DNA of 64,000 nucleotides from Pseudomonadota bacterium. Its GTDB lineage: Bacteria > Bdellovibrionota > Bdellovibrionia > Bdellovibrionales > JACTMU01. Positions within the stretch are counted from its first letter, which is position 1. Every line of letters starts with the position of its first letter. The translations under genes and the position numbers were made by a program. Shown here piece by piece: positions 34,556 through 43,054 of this stretch. The notes beneath the pieces are model-generated. The model ran no database searches and was not told where the DNA came from. It saw nothing but the letters and a program-made list of their open reading frames with translations. Location of the stretch: the NCBI GenBank assembly GCA_014584465.1, contig JACTMU010000075.1, forward strand, positions 1 through 64,000. Direction: 5' to 3'.

Positions 34556-35713
34556 TTAACCTGGTTCAAGAATCTTACGAGGTAAACGTTCACTCTGTCC
34601 AACGAGAATCTCGTAGGGAATTGTGTCCGCAAGATCGGCGAGTTCTTCACACCGTATGCACTCCGGACCCTGCTGTCCGATCACGACCACCTCTTCAAAC
34701 AGCTCCATTTTAGACCCACTCTTCATTGATGTCAGGTCGATCAACGTTAAGCCCATACAAACCGTTCCAACTACCGGGACCCGTCGACCTCGAAAAAGCA
34801 TTGAGGCGCGATTGGACAAAGCTCGACGAAATCCGTCTGAGTAACCGATGCCCACAACTCCAATGAGAGCGTCAGAGGGAGGGGACCATGTCCCGCCATA
34901 GGAGACCACCTCTCCTCGTCGAACTTCTCGGATGGCCACCAGACGTGATTTGACCTGCATGACCGGAAGAAGCTCGATCTTAGTCTTAAGATTGGGATGG
35001 ATGCCATAGAGAGAGAGTCCCGGACGAGAGCCCAATTCTCCTCGCCATCCAGTTTGATCAAGATCTTTTTGGGAACTTCCGTAGTTGATCAGCGCTGCAC
35101 TGTTGAGGGAGTGAAAGTAGGTAGGACTCAGGTGCGCAGATAGGGCCTCTTGGATCTGATGGAAGCGTCGAATCTGTCGGGCAGTGTGGCCGTCGCTGTG
35201 CAGAGCATCTTCTCCCTGAAGAAGATGAGTCGCCACACCTTCGACCTGCAACCAAGATCGCGACTTCAGAAATTTAAGAACATTTGGAATTTCGTTTTCG
35301 TCAAATCCAAGTCGATTCATACCCGTATTGAACTTCAGATGGATCTTCATGTTCTGACGTCCTAGAGCATCCAGTGCCGTAAGTTGATCCATACAGTGGA
35401 CCACGGGTGTGAGATCAAACTGGCGCAAGATCTCAACTTGGCTCCTCTCAAATGATCCAAAGGTCAAGATCGGAAGACGGATTCCACCATTTCGCAGTTC
35501 GATGCCCTCTTCAAGAAGATTGACTCCAACTTGCTTGGCCCCAAACTCTTCAAGGGCTCTTGTGATCACCAAAGCTCCGTGACCATAGCCATTGGCCTTC
35601 ACCATGGGACAAAAGAAATTGGACGTCCCAGAGATTCTTCTCAGAAGTTGAAAATTCTTTTTCAAGTTCGAAAGAGAGAGCTCAATGAAAGCGGGACGTA
35701 GTTCTGGAGTCAC
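34556..35713 (-). CDS. alr: Alanine racemase
   Basis: PLP enzyme that makes D-alanine for peptidoglycan. At 385 residues it is near the usual size. The PLP Lys is in FCPMVKANGYGHG, and the Tyr that acts as the opposite base is in VGIGYSDGFRRALSNRA. GSRPGLSLYGIHP and RRVPVVGTVCMG follow. In most homologues this last motif is VCMD; here Asp is replaced by Gly (CMGLTLIDLT). It starts at GTG 35713, overlapping the GGDEF gene by 4 bp. Confidence 0.93.
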   Translation of the reverse strand: MTPELRPAFIELSLSNLKKNFQLLRRISGTSNFFCPMVKANGYGHGALVITRALEEFGAKQVGVNLLEEGIELRNGGIRLPILTFGSFERSQVEILRQFDLTPVVHCMDQLTALDALGRQNMKIHLKFNTGMNRLGFDENEIPNVLKFLKSRSWLQVEGVATHLLQGEDALHSDGHTARQIRRFHQIQEALSAHLSPTYFHSLNSAALINYGSSQKDLDQTGWRGELGSRPGLSLYGIHPNLKTKIELLPVMQVKSRLVAIREVRRGEVVSYGGTWSPPSDALIGVVGIGYSDGFRRALSNRASMLFRGRRVPVVGTVCMGLTLIDLTSMKSGSKMELFEEVVVIGQQGPECIRCEELADLADTIPYEILVGQSERLPRKILEPG

Positions 35714-37269
35714 AGCCTCTCTTTATAAGACGTAGAAAGCGATGGCTCAATCACAAAATCAGGTGTAAAACTCGAAGGCGGACGGGCCTGACAGACGCGG
35801 TTGCCACCAACCTGTTTGACTTGATCAAGGGCTTCAAATGAGAGCCTCATAAGATGGGTTGCATCATGACTGAGAGCGGGATATTCACAGACTCCTACAC
35901 TGAGACTCATCTTCCCTCCAGGAAGCGTGTGCGCATGGGGCCACTTCGTGGCAGAAAAGATCCGCCTGAGCTTTTCTGCCTTGAGCGCAGCACCTCTTTT
36001 GTTTGTATGTGGAAGCAAGAGACCCCACTGATTCTCGCCAAATCGACCCACGAGATCGGTTGGACGACTGGTCTGAAAAACCATCGTTGTGAGGATTTTA
36101 CACATTTCATCGCTCAATCGCTTTCCCTTAAGTGCAAGAAACTCGTCCCACTGATCAATCTCAAAGGTTACAAGCGACACTGGCATCTTAATCCGCCGCG
36201 ATCGACTCACCTCAGCCTCAATGCGATGAATGAAGGCCGTTCGATGGTAGGCTCGACTGACGGGATCAAGTTGATTAAGATCATGAAGAATCTTTTGGTG
36301 AGAGATCATACGATAAGAGAGTGCAACTGCATCGAGATAGAGCTTCAACTTTTCGGTCTGAGAGGTAGATTCGGCAAAAAGCCAAAGGCCGCGAATGGCT
36401 CCATCTTCTTCCAAAGTGAAAGTCGAACACTCTTTCGAACCTAAAAGCCTCTGCACCAGTTTGCCAAACTGATCCAAAGAGCGAGGTTCGCGTAAAATTC
36501 TCTCTTGATCTCGAGGTGAATGTCCATCCAGTTTAAGTCCAACTCCTCGAATCTGTTCCAAGGAGATGGCAGCACTGCGATAGCACACCAGTGATGAGAA
36601 GGCTGGAAGATACTTGAGGTAGATGACAGGCTTATCCTCAAGAAGTTCACTTAGATATCCGACGCTCATCTCAATGAGTGCATCATGACTTGTGGGCTTG
36701 ATCACCTCTTCAAAGAAACTTGAAAGATGCCCAAGCTCGAGATCTGAAAGTCTTACTCTTGGTTTGATCTCCAAAGCTGGTTCGGCAACACTCTCAGAAC
36801 CCTTGGGAGACTTGTTGACCGTTTCGAGAAGCTGCTCATTTTCGTAGTAAAAGTAGAGGGTTTGCACCGCTTGGTTCACAATGTGAGTCACCTCCCGACT
36901 TGAAATTCCATCTGGATTTCGAGAGATGGACCCATAAAGTTCCAACGAGAGACCCCCTAGACGAGAAAGGAGATCGTGAAATGACGCTCCCTTTTCAAGA
37001 CGTGAAATGATGAGGGTCTCCGGGTGGAGAGAGCTAAGCTTTTTGCAAAACGGGTGTGGAGTATCTTTTTCCCAAAGCCAGTCGGTGATGAGTATATGGG
37101 GAGGGGTTTTCTCAATTTGCTTTAGAGCCTCCTCAAAATTGGGGTAGGTTTCAGTTTGATATCCCTCTCTTTCCAGAACAAGGGCGATTTTCGACACCAC
37201 GTCAATGTCAGAGTCTCCAATGCCAATGAGGAACTGATTTCGATGCTCTTTTGGGAATCTAGTGATCAT
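35710..37269 (-). CDS. Receiver-like plus degenerate GGDEF domain protein
   Basis: About 519 residues from ATG 37269, preceded by GGGAG; the open frame to 37332 lies in the upstream gene. The N-terminal 120 residues look like a receiver fold (FLIGIGDSDIDVVSKIALVL, HILITDWLW) with the phospho-Asp kept. The middle resembles a GAF-like region. The C-terminal GGDEF domain has the right frame (LDPVSRAYHRTAFIHRIEAE, SRPTDLVGRFGENQWGLLLP, KMSLSVGVCEYP), but the signature is GENQW in place of GGDEF, so cyclase activity is unlikely. It may bind c-di-GMP or a protein partner. It pairs with the sensor gene upstream. Confidence 0.8.
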   Translation of the reverse strand: MITRFPKEHRNQFLIGIGDSDIDVVSKIALVLEREGYQTETYPNFEEALKQIEKTPPHILITDWLWEKDTPHPFCKKLSSLHPETLIISRLEKGASFHDLLSRLGGLSLELYGSISRNPDGISSREVTHIVNQAVQTLYFYYENEQLLETVNKSPKGSESVAEPALEIKPRVRLSDLELGHLSSFFEEVIKPTSHDALIEMSVGYLSELLEDKPVIYLKYLPAFSSLVCYRSAAISLEQIRGVGLKLDGHSPRDQERILREPRSLDQFGKLVQRLLGSKECSTFTLEEDGAIRGLWLFAESTSQTEKLKLYLDAVALSYRMISHQKILHDLNQLDPVSRAYHRTAFIHRIEAEVSRSRRIKMPVSLVTFEIDQWDEFLALKGKRLSDEMCKILTTMVFQTSRPTDLVGRFGENQWGLLLPHTNKRGAALKAEKLRRIFSATKWPHAHTLPGGKMSLSVGVCEYPALSHDATHLMRLSFEALDQVKQVGGNRVCQARPPSSFTPDFVIEPSLSTSYKERL

Positions 37270-38701
37270 GAGGAACTCCCACTTTAGGTTTACGAATTTG
37301 AACCTTGAATGGCGATGATTTCTTAGGCGCAACTTGAGCCTTAGGGTTGACCATTTGTTCTACAAGTTGGTTGAGCATGACTTCGAGATCTTCTTCGTCA
37401 TCTTGAATTCCCTCTCTCCTTTGAGAACTGGAATCCAATGAATCATGATTTGAAGAGCTCATCTCATTTGCACTTTGAGCCTCGTTAGAAATTGCAGATT
37501 CTGTCGTTGGACTCCCAAGATGGTCTCTCTTTCGATCTTCCTTTTGGTCGTCCGTAAAGAGAAGGTCCGGGAGGTCAAAACTGAGAGATTCTGGAAGAGC
37601 AGCCAATTTGTGCCTCTCCTCCTTGACTGTTGGCCCATGAAGGCCATCGATTTCGATCCGACCTTCACTCGGGGGCTCAAAAGCATCGGCCCCCTCTTGT
37701 TGGTCATCCCCCTCCTCGATCCCACGGATGGGAGTTGCTGAATTCCACCTAAACCAAAAGGAGAGGAGAAAGGAGATCACATAGCTAAAAAGGATCATTG
37801 CGAGAGCCACAACAAACAGATTGGCCAAAAGATCCGAGTTCAACCCGTAGCCACCATCTTTTGAAGTGGTCAGCACTGCATAGAGGTTTGTGTTTGGAAT
37901 GCGCTGAGAGGCTCCAAGAACAGGTCTGTTGGAGAGATCATAGTGCTCTTTTGCTGATTTGGAGGGATCCTCTTGGTGAAGTACAGCCTTTACGACCGTG
38001 TGCTCAGTGAGTAGATTTCCAAAATAACGTGTCGTCGGATGGGCAACCACAAATCCACTCTCATTGATGATAAAACCTGTGTCGGTTGAACCTTTGTAAG
38101 AGACCATGAGGTCGTTGAACAAATGAGAGTCCGAGATTGCAACCAGCGTGCCTCGAGAGTCTTGAATTCGAACTGCAAAGCTGAGTGCAAAAAGTGCCTC
38201 TCCAGAAGGGGCACTCAAGCGCTCCAGTGTAAATCCATTCTCCATGCGCTCATTGTAGCTCACGCTTTGAAGCAAAGATTTTGTGTAGTTTAAATCCCAA
38301 CTCATTTGGTCGGCCTTTTCATTTTGAAGAATCCACTTTGCTTGCCACTGATCTTTCTCAAAGACCACAAGCGCCACCCAACCAAAGGGAGCCATTCGAT
38401 CGTCGATTTGAAAATCTTTCATCGTTTGCCGAAACTCCTTGGTCCCCGAAAAGGAGTTTCGAAATGAGGCCAGTTCCACTAGATGGGCCTTAAAGAGCTC
38501 CAGACGTTGATCGGCAACTTGGGCAAGAAGCAGAGATTGTCGGTTGAGGGAATCGTTGGTGAGTTGCGAAATCGCAACCTCTGACAAGCTTTTTTGACGA
38601 ATAGCTAGGACCAAGGCCATAGTGACCACAAGAAGTGTGGCAAAGAGAAATATTTTGGAGTGGTTCGTCAAACGAGAGAATCTCTGAAAAAAGGTCTTCA
38701 T
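37259..38701 (-). CDS. Membrane sensor protein with periplasmic Cache-like domain
   Basis: A 480-residue protein. Two membrane helices (FLFATLLVVTMALVLAI near residue 18-35 and ANLFVVALAMILFSYVISFL near 290-315) enclose a periplasmic domain of about 250 residues with dCache-like strands (FGWVALVVFEKDQWQAKWIL, DTGFIINESGFVVAHPTT). No HAMP or kinase follows; the cytosolic part is a 160-residue acidic, Ser-rich tail (ISNEAQSANEMSSSNHDSLD) that ends in a basic segment (PFKVQIRKPK). It overlaps the degenerate GGDEF gene by 11 bp, so the two probably signal together. Confidence 0.75.
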   Translation of the reverse strand: MKTFFQRFSRLTNHSKIFLFATLLVVTMALVLAIRQKSLSEVAISQLTNDSLNRQSLLLAQVADQRLELFKAHLVELASFRNSFSGTKEFRQTMKDFQIDDRMAPFGWVALVVFEKDQWQAKWILQNEKADQMSWDLNYTKSLLQSVSYNERMENGFTLERLSAPSGEALFALSFAVRIQDSRGTLVAISDSHLFNDLMVSYKGSTDTGFIINESGFVVAHPTTRYFGNLLTEHTVVKAVLHQEDPSKSAKEHYDLSNRPVLGASQRIPNTNLYAVLTTSKDGGYGLNSDLLANLFVVALAMILFSYVISFLLSFWFRWNSATPIRGIEEGDDQQEGADAFEPPSEGRIEIDGLHGPTVKEERHKLAALPESLSFDLPDLLFTDDQKEDRKRDHLGSPTTESAISNEAQSANEMSSSNHDSLDSSSQRREGIQDDEEDLEVMLNQLVEQMVNPKAQVAPKKSSPFKVQIRKPKVGVPHDH

Positions 38702-38905
38702 TCCTACCTTCCTTGGTCAATGCCATCCTGTCATCAGTATGAGATGGGACAACAGAGGCGTAAATCAGCTCACATTTACGATTCTAACGTCTAATTCCAA
38801 TAAGTCATAGACAAGACCTCGATTTTGATGCATAACACAGCGCACAAGCTCATCGTTGAGCAGGAACGCCACTGCGAGATGGAGCCTTAGGTCGTGGAGG
38901 AAGAT

Positions 38906-40498
38906 GTGAATCAAGTTGGTGAAAACCAGGAATCACTGCGTACAGACTTTTTAGTCGTTGGGACTGGTCTTGCGGGGATGAGTTTTGCGCTCCGGATGGC
39001 CGACTTTGGTCATGTCACCCTTCTTTCAAAGAAGAGGGCCGATGAGTCCAACACGAAATTGGCTCAAGGTGGTATCTCTGCAGTGGGACTTACGTCGGAC
39101 AGTTTTGACCAACATGTTGAAGATACACTCATTGCCGGCGCGGGTCTTTGTCGAAAGCAAGTTGTGGAGGCGATTGTCCATCAAGCGCCCAACTGCATCG
39201 ATGACCTAAGAAAATGGGGCGTGGTTTTCGATTCAGAACTTACCACTGAGGGGGGCCACACTCAGCGGCGAGTCTATCACGTTCAAGATCACACTGGACT
39301 TGCCGTCCAGGAGGCTCTTCATCGTAGAGTGTTGGAACATCCCAACATAGAGGTATTGGAAAACACCTTTGCAATCGATCTCATCACCTCTCGAAAGGTT
39401 CATCCACACTCTGTTGAACCCCTAAGGTGTTTTGGCATTTATGCTTTAAACCTTGCCTCTGGCAGAGTCTTGACCATTCAAGCAAAGGTGACCGCATTGG
39501 CGACCGGTGGCGCAGGAAAGGCCTACCTCTACACCTCCAACTGGAGCGGAGCCACGGGCGACGGCATTGCCATGGCCTGTCGTGCAGGCGCCCGTGTCAC
39601 CAATCTTGAGTTCATGCAGTTTCACCCAACCTGTCTCTTTCACCCTTCGGCAAGAAACTTTCTTATTTCGGAAGCTCTACGAGGAGAGGGTGCGAAGCTT
39701 GTGGACCAAAAGGGTGTGACCTTTATGAAAAGGTATCATCCCAAAGGGAGCCTTGCCCCTCGTGACATTGTGGCGCGATCCATCGACAATGAGATGAAAT
39801 TGACTGGAGCGGAATGCGTTTTTCTCGACATCACTCATAAATCCAAAGATTTTCTGCAGACCCATTTTCCTGTGATCTATGAGCGATGTGCAGGCTTGGG
39901 AATCTCGATGGATAAGGAACCCATTCCGGTCGTTCCTGCGGCCCACTATCTGTGTGGAGGGGTCTTAACTGACCTTCATGGACGTACAGAAATTGAGGGA
40001 CTCTTTGTATTTGGAGAGAGTGGTTGCACGGGTTTGCACGGAGCCAATCGCCTGGCTTCAAACTCCCTTTTGGAATGTCTGGCGATTCCACAAAATGGAG
40101 CGCAGTGGATTCGAACCCATGCCGATCAATACCTCCTTCATGATGTGGAGATCCCCGGATGGATCTACTATGGAAATCAGGACAAGGATGAGATGATTGT
40201 GATTCGGCACATGTGGGATGAGATCCGACAACTGATGTGGAACTACGTGGGAATTGTGAGGTCCAACCGACGTCTTTTTCGTGCCCAGAAGAGACTGGAG
40301 AACATCAACTCAGAGATTTCGGAGTACTACTGGAATTTTGCCCTCCACCCTGACATCTTGGAACTTCGCAACATCGCAACCGTGGCCGAGTTGACCGTTC
40401 GCTGTGCGCTTTTGCGAAAGGAGTCACGCGGAATTCACTTTAACATTGATTTTCCAGAGACGGACGAAGGCACTCTTCCTATGGACACTGTTCTGTAG
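38906..40498 (+). CDS. nadB: NadB L-aspartate oxidase
   Basis: A flavoenzyme that oxidises aspartate to iminoaspartate for NAD synthesis. About 530 residues from GTG 38906, with GGAGG 5 nt before it; GTG 38894 is also in frame. The N-terminal FAD site is VVGTGLAGMSFALRMADFG, then ESNTKLAQGGISAVG and GLCRKQVVEAIVHQAP. Substrate motifs include HTQRRVYHVQDHTGLAVQEAL, ATGGAGKAYLYTSNW and HFHP-like MQFHPTCLF, and the end has FGESGCTGLHGANRLASNSL. nadA and nadC are not in the window. It is a single gene, divergent from the sensor operon. Confidence 0.95.
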   Translation: MNQVGENQESLRTDFLVVGTGLAGMSFALRMADFGHVTLLSKKRADESNTKLAQGGISAVGLTSDSFDQHVEDTLIAGAGLCRKQVVEAIVHQAPNCIDDLRKWGVVFDSELTTEGGHTQRRVYHVQDHTGLAVQEALHRRVLEHPNIEVLENTFAIDLITSRKVHPHSVEPLRCFGIYALNLASGRVLTIQAKVTALATGGAGKAYLYTSNWSGATGDGIAMACRAGARVTNLEFMQFHPTCLFHPSARNFLISEALRGEGAKLVDQKGVTFMKRYHPKGSLAPRDIVARSIDNEMKLTGAECVFLDITHKSKDFLQTHFPVIYERCAGLGISMDKEPIPVVPAAHYLCGGVLTDLHGRTEIEGLFVFGESGCTGLHGANRLASNSLLECLAIPQNGAQWIRTHADQYLLHDVEIPGWIYYGNQDKDEMIVIRHMWDEIRQLMWNYVGIVRSNRRLFRAQKRLENINSEISEYYWNFALHPDILELRNIATVAELTVRCALLRKESRGIHFNIDFPETDEGTLPMDTVL

Positions 40499-40538
40499 TT
40501 AGGGGCTGTCCGGTAATTCGCTTTTTGATCGATTTTGA

Positions 40539-40593
40539 TAAGTTTTTCTTATACCGAGGCGGGCCGACGAAGGGCTAGCCAGAGGCGCTAACT
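40539..40593. repeat. Truncated family B repeat at the end of the barrel gene
   Basis: Fifty-five bases identical to 41452-41506 except at one position, including TTCTTATACCGAGGCGGGCC. It lacks the outer AGTGCCAGGCGCG arms. The last six codons and the stop of the outer-membrane gene at 40575 lie in it. Confidence 0.85.
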
Positions 40594-41144
40594 CTCTCTT
40601 GGGAGCCTTCTGCCCCGCCCCCAGCAGGAGCACGAATCATGATTCCAAACCCAAAATAGAGAGCTGTCCCCGGATTGAGGTTGAACTTCATGTCGGAACG
40701 AAACCAGACATCACCACCAATGTGAGCAAGAATTCCTGTCCCCACGTGTCCACCTGCAACGAAAATAGTGGTAGGAGCGATGGCCGGATAGGTATATTGA
40801 TGACCGTCCGCCCCCAGATAAAAAATTCCTGTGAGATCCTCAAATCGGAGATCACCACGAAGGCTGACGGACGCCGCCATATACTCAATTCCTTCGCCAC
40901 GTCCAGAGAGCAAACTGATTTCCAGCCGTCCACGAGAGGTGGGCCATCCAAAGCGAGGACCCCAACTCATGAGAATTTCATCCATTCCTTCAATCAAATT
41001 GGGAAGCAGAGGGCCTGTGTGCAGACTCCATTCGATCCCATAGTTCTTGATCTTTTCCTCTTCTTGCTCGCCCTCAGCCGGTTCTTGGCCTTGGGCAAGA
41101 TGAAATTCAAACAGGAGAACAAAAATTACTGCAAAGCACTTCAT
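40575..41144 (-). CDS. Small outer-membrane beta-barrel-like protein
   Basis: A 189-residue protein with a signal peptide (FAVIFVLLFEFHLAQG) and an acidic linker. The mature part alternates short beta strands with turns (LEISLLSGRGEGIEYMAASV, GTALYFGFGIMIRAP), typical of a small outer-membrane barrel. The normal barrel end with an aromatic residue is missing: the last strand is followed by a Gly-rich tail whose last six residues (RVSASG) come from a repeat element, so the C terminus may have been rewritten by insertion. Family unknown. Confidence 0.55.
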   Translation of the reverse strand: MKCFAVIFVLLFEFHLAQGQEPAEGEQEEEKIKNYGIEWSLHTGPLLPNLIEGMDEILMSWGPRFGWPTSRGRLEISLLSGRGEGIEYMAASVSLRGDLRFEDLTGIFYLGADGHQYTYPAIAPTTIFVAGGHVGTGILAHIGGDVWFRSDMKFNLNPGTALYFGFGIMIRAPAGGGAEGSQERVSASG

Positions 41145-41412
41145 TTCTTTATCTATTCCTTAATTCTCACCTCTTTTCGGTCTTTTATCTCACCGATTTG
41201 AGTCAAAATCATCGGTTCAGCTCCAAGTTGGACCACAGAGACTGTGGTAACTAGTGCCTGGGCCTTTGTCGGAGAGAGTGAATGAAATCTTCGAGCTTGC
41301 CCACCCGCTGTTTTTCATGAATCATAGGGAACAAAGACCACGCTTCTGTCGACATCAAGAGCCGAGCAAGAGCGTGGTGTTAGAAAAAGATCGAAGAGCA
41401 GAAGTGGTTATG
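41145..41412. other. Non-coding stretch upstream of the family B element
   Basis: No gene can be supported. AGTGCCTGGGCC near 41252 resembles the end of the neighbouring family B repeat. A 45-codon frame from GTG 41278 to the stop at 41415 has no supporting feature. No terminator or promoter stands out. Confidence 0.4.
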
Positions 41413-41579
41413 TAGTGCCAGGCGCGAAACCTGCTTTCGAGCGAATTTCCATAAGTTTTTCTTATACCGAGGCGGGCCGACGAAGGGCTAGCCAGGGGCG
41501 CTAACTCGAGGAGGCTCAACGAAGGTATAAGGAAAACTTATGGTGAATTCGCCGAAATGAGGTTTCGCGCCAGGCACTA
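41413..41579. repeat. MITE-like element, 167 bp with ~55-bp imperfect terminal inverted repeats (family B)
   Basis: TAGTGCCAGGCGCGAAACCT (41413-41432) is matched by its reverse complement AGGTTTCGCGCCAGGCACTA at 41560-41579. The similarity continues inwards, on both sides, to TTATACC. The core contains GAGGCGGGCCGACGAAGG. No ORF. Partial copies lie at 8726, 40539, 43007 and 47998. Confidence 0.9.
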
Positions 41580-42418
41580 TGTATCAACGTATGGAAGGGG
41601 CCTTTTTAGGCCATGATCAACTGGACCTCTACTATCAATCGTGGGTGCCTCAAAAGAGTGAGGGCACGCTCATCATCACTCATGGATTGGGCGAACACTC
41701 AGAATCTTATGTCGATTTTATCGAGTCTCTTAAGGATCCGAAGTGGCTCATTCACGGCTGGGATTTACGCGGGCATGGGCGTTCGGAGGGAAAAAGAGGA
41801 GTCGTAGGAAGTTTTTCAGACTACATCAAGGACATGGAGTGTTTCGTTCGTTCGCTGAGAGAAACCAAAAGTATCCACGGCCCACTCTTACTTCTCGGCC
41901 ATTCCATGGGCGGATTGATCACCCTAAAGTATGTGATGGAACGAGGGGATGAAACCATACAGGCGATCTGTTTGAACGCCCCTGCTTTGGGAGTGTCCAT
42001 GGAAGTGCCTAAGATCAAGGAGCAGGCTTCCCACATACTTGCAAAATATCTTCCGTGGCTGACTCTCTCCAATGGAATTGATTATCACGATTTGACCCAT
42101 TTTGAAGAGTTGGTTGCAGCCTATGAGGCTGATCCACTTCGCCACGATCGAATCTCTGCGCAGCTCTATTTGGGAATGGTTGAGTCCATGGAGTGGGTCT
42201 TTGAGAGAGCAAACCTGATCAAACTCCCTATTTTGTTTCAACTCGCCGGTGAAGATCGAATTGTCTCCACCAAAAGGTCAGAACAATTCTTTGACCTGAT
42301 TGCTTCTCAAGTGAAACACAAGTACCTTTATGAGAGGAGCTATCATCAGATCTTTAACGACATTTGCAAGGAAGAGGCGACCGCCGACTTCGAAAGGTTC
42401 ATTCGTAACTATGTTTAG
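41579..42418 (+). CDS. Alpha/beta hydrolase, monoacylglycerol lipase-like
   Basis: A 279-residue serine hydrolase. The oxyanion region is ITHGLGEHSESYVDFIESL, the nucleophile elbow LLLGHSMGGLITLKY, the acid Asp lies in LAGEDRIVSTK and the His in ERSYHQIFND. WDLRGHGRSEGKRG is typical of monoglyceride lipase and lysophospholipase relatives. There is no signal peptide. The first ATG (41579) uses the last base of the repeat element, with no good binding site; ATG 41588 is a second choice. It overlaps the next gene by 8 bp. Confidence 0.82.
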   Translation: MYQRMEGAFLGHDQLDLYYQSWVPQKSEGTLIITHGLGEHSESYVDFIESLKDPKWLIHGWDLRGHGRSEGKRGVVGSFSDYIKDMECFVRSLRETKSIHGPLLLLGHSMGGLITLKYVMERGDETIQAICLNAPALGVSMEVPKIKEQASHILAKYLPWLTLSNGIDYHDLTHFEELVAAYEADPLRHDRISAQLYLGMVESMEWVFERANLIKLPILFQLAGEDRIVSTKRSEQFFDLIASQVKHKYLYERSYHQIFNDICKEEATADFERFIRNYV

Positions 42419-42995
42419 AGTCTTGATTTTAGGTATGATCGTTGGTGCATGCGCTACGTCCAGTCAAAGTCCCAAAAGTGATGAATATCTACGTGTGATC
42501 GAAGAGACCACAGAGTCTCAAATTCAATATGACGGCCTTGCCAACACCATGGACCTACACGCAACTCTTTTGAACTCGCATCTTCGAAATCTGCAACTCG
42601 AATTAAAATCCTACAACCTCAAATGGGATGAGCCAACTCGAAAAAAAGAGGAGGAGAAAGACATACAATTTCGAAACGCCTCCACAGAGGTCTTTCTGAG
42701 TTTCTTTACCCCTAACCGCAAACACAACAACTTGGCCAATAGGAAATCGCTTTGGAAGGTCTTTCTTGATGTTGATGGGCATCGATACACGGCGGACCTC
42801 ACGGAGGACCGAACAGTTGTTGAGGAGCTTCAGCAATTTTACCCCTATCACAGCCGCTGGAGCACTCCCTACGTTGCTCGCTTCTCTGTTCCAACCTCTG
42901 CAACTGAGGCCAACTCGGCCACTTTGATCGTAACGGGAAATCTTGGAAGTGCTTCCGTCGTCTTTTCACCAAACAGGGACTCTGTCACTCCTTAA
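42411..42995 (+). CDS. Putative lipoprotein of unknown function
   Basis: About 194 residues from ATG 42411, at the end of the hydrolase gene. The signal is RVLILGMIVGACATSSQ with lipobox VGAC. The mature part has a charged helical start and beta strands typical of a periplasmic domain (KVFLDVDGHRYTADLTE, ATLIVTGNLGSASVVFSPN). No family is recognised. The open frame before the lipobox (from 42330) belongs to the hydrolase region. The overlap with the hydrolase suggests joint transcription. Confidence 0.6.
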   Translation: MFRVLILGMIVGACATSSQSPKSDEYLRVIEETTESQIQYDGLANTMDLHATLLNSHLRNLQLELKSYNLKWDEPTRKKEEEKDIQFRNASTEVFLSFFTPNRKHNNLANRKSLWKVFLDVDGHRYTADLTEDRTVVEELQQFYPYHSRWSTPYVARFSVPTSATEANSATLIVTGNLGSASVVFSPNRDSVTP

Positions 42996-43006
42996 ATCCC
43001 ACCATT

Positions 43007-43054
43007 TAGTGTCTGGCGCGAAACCTCATTCCGGTGAATTTGTCATAGGTTTTT
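43007..43054. repeat. Half family B repeat
   Basis: AGTGTCTGGCGCGAAACCTC and the following TTCCGGTGAATTTGTCATAGG match the right-hand arm of the 41413-41579 element. The left half is missing. It ends at the stop of the outer-membrane gene that follows on the minus strand. Confidence 0.75.

Noticed and set aside
35854-36444. 196-codon plus-strand ORF
   Set aside because: Antisense to the degenerate GGDEF gene; no motif or binding site.
40599-41201. 200-codon plus-strand ORF
   Set aside because: Opposite the barrel-like gene, which has a signal peptide; the plus product has none of these features.
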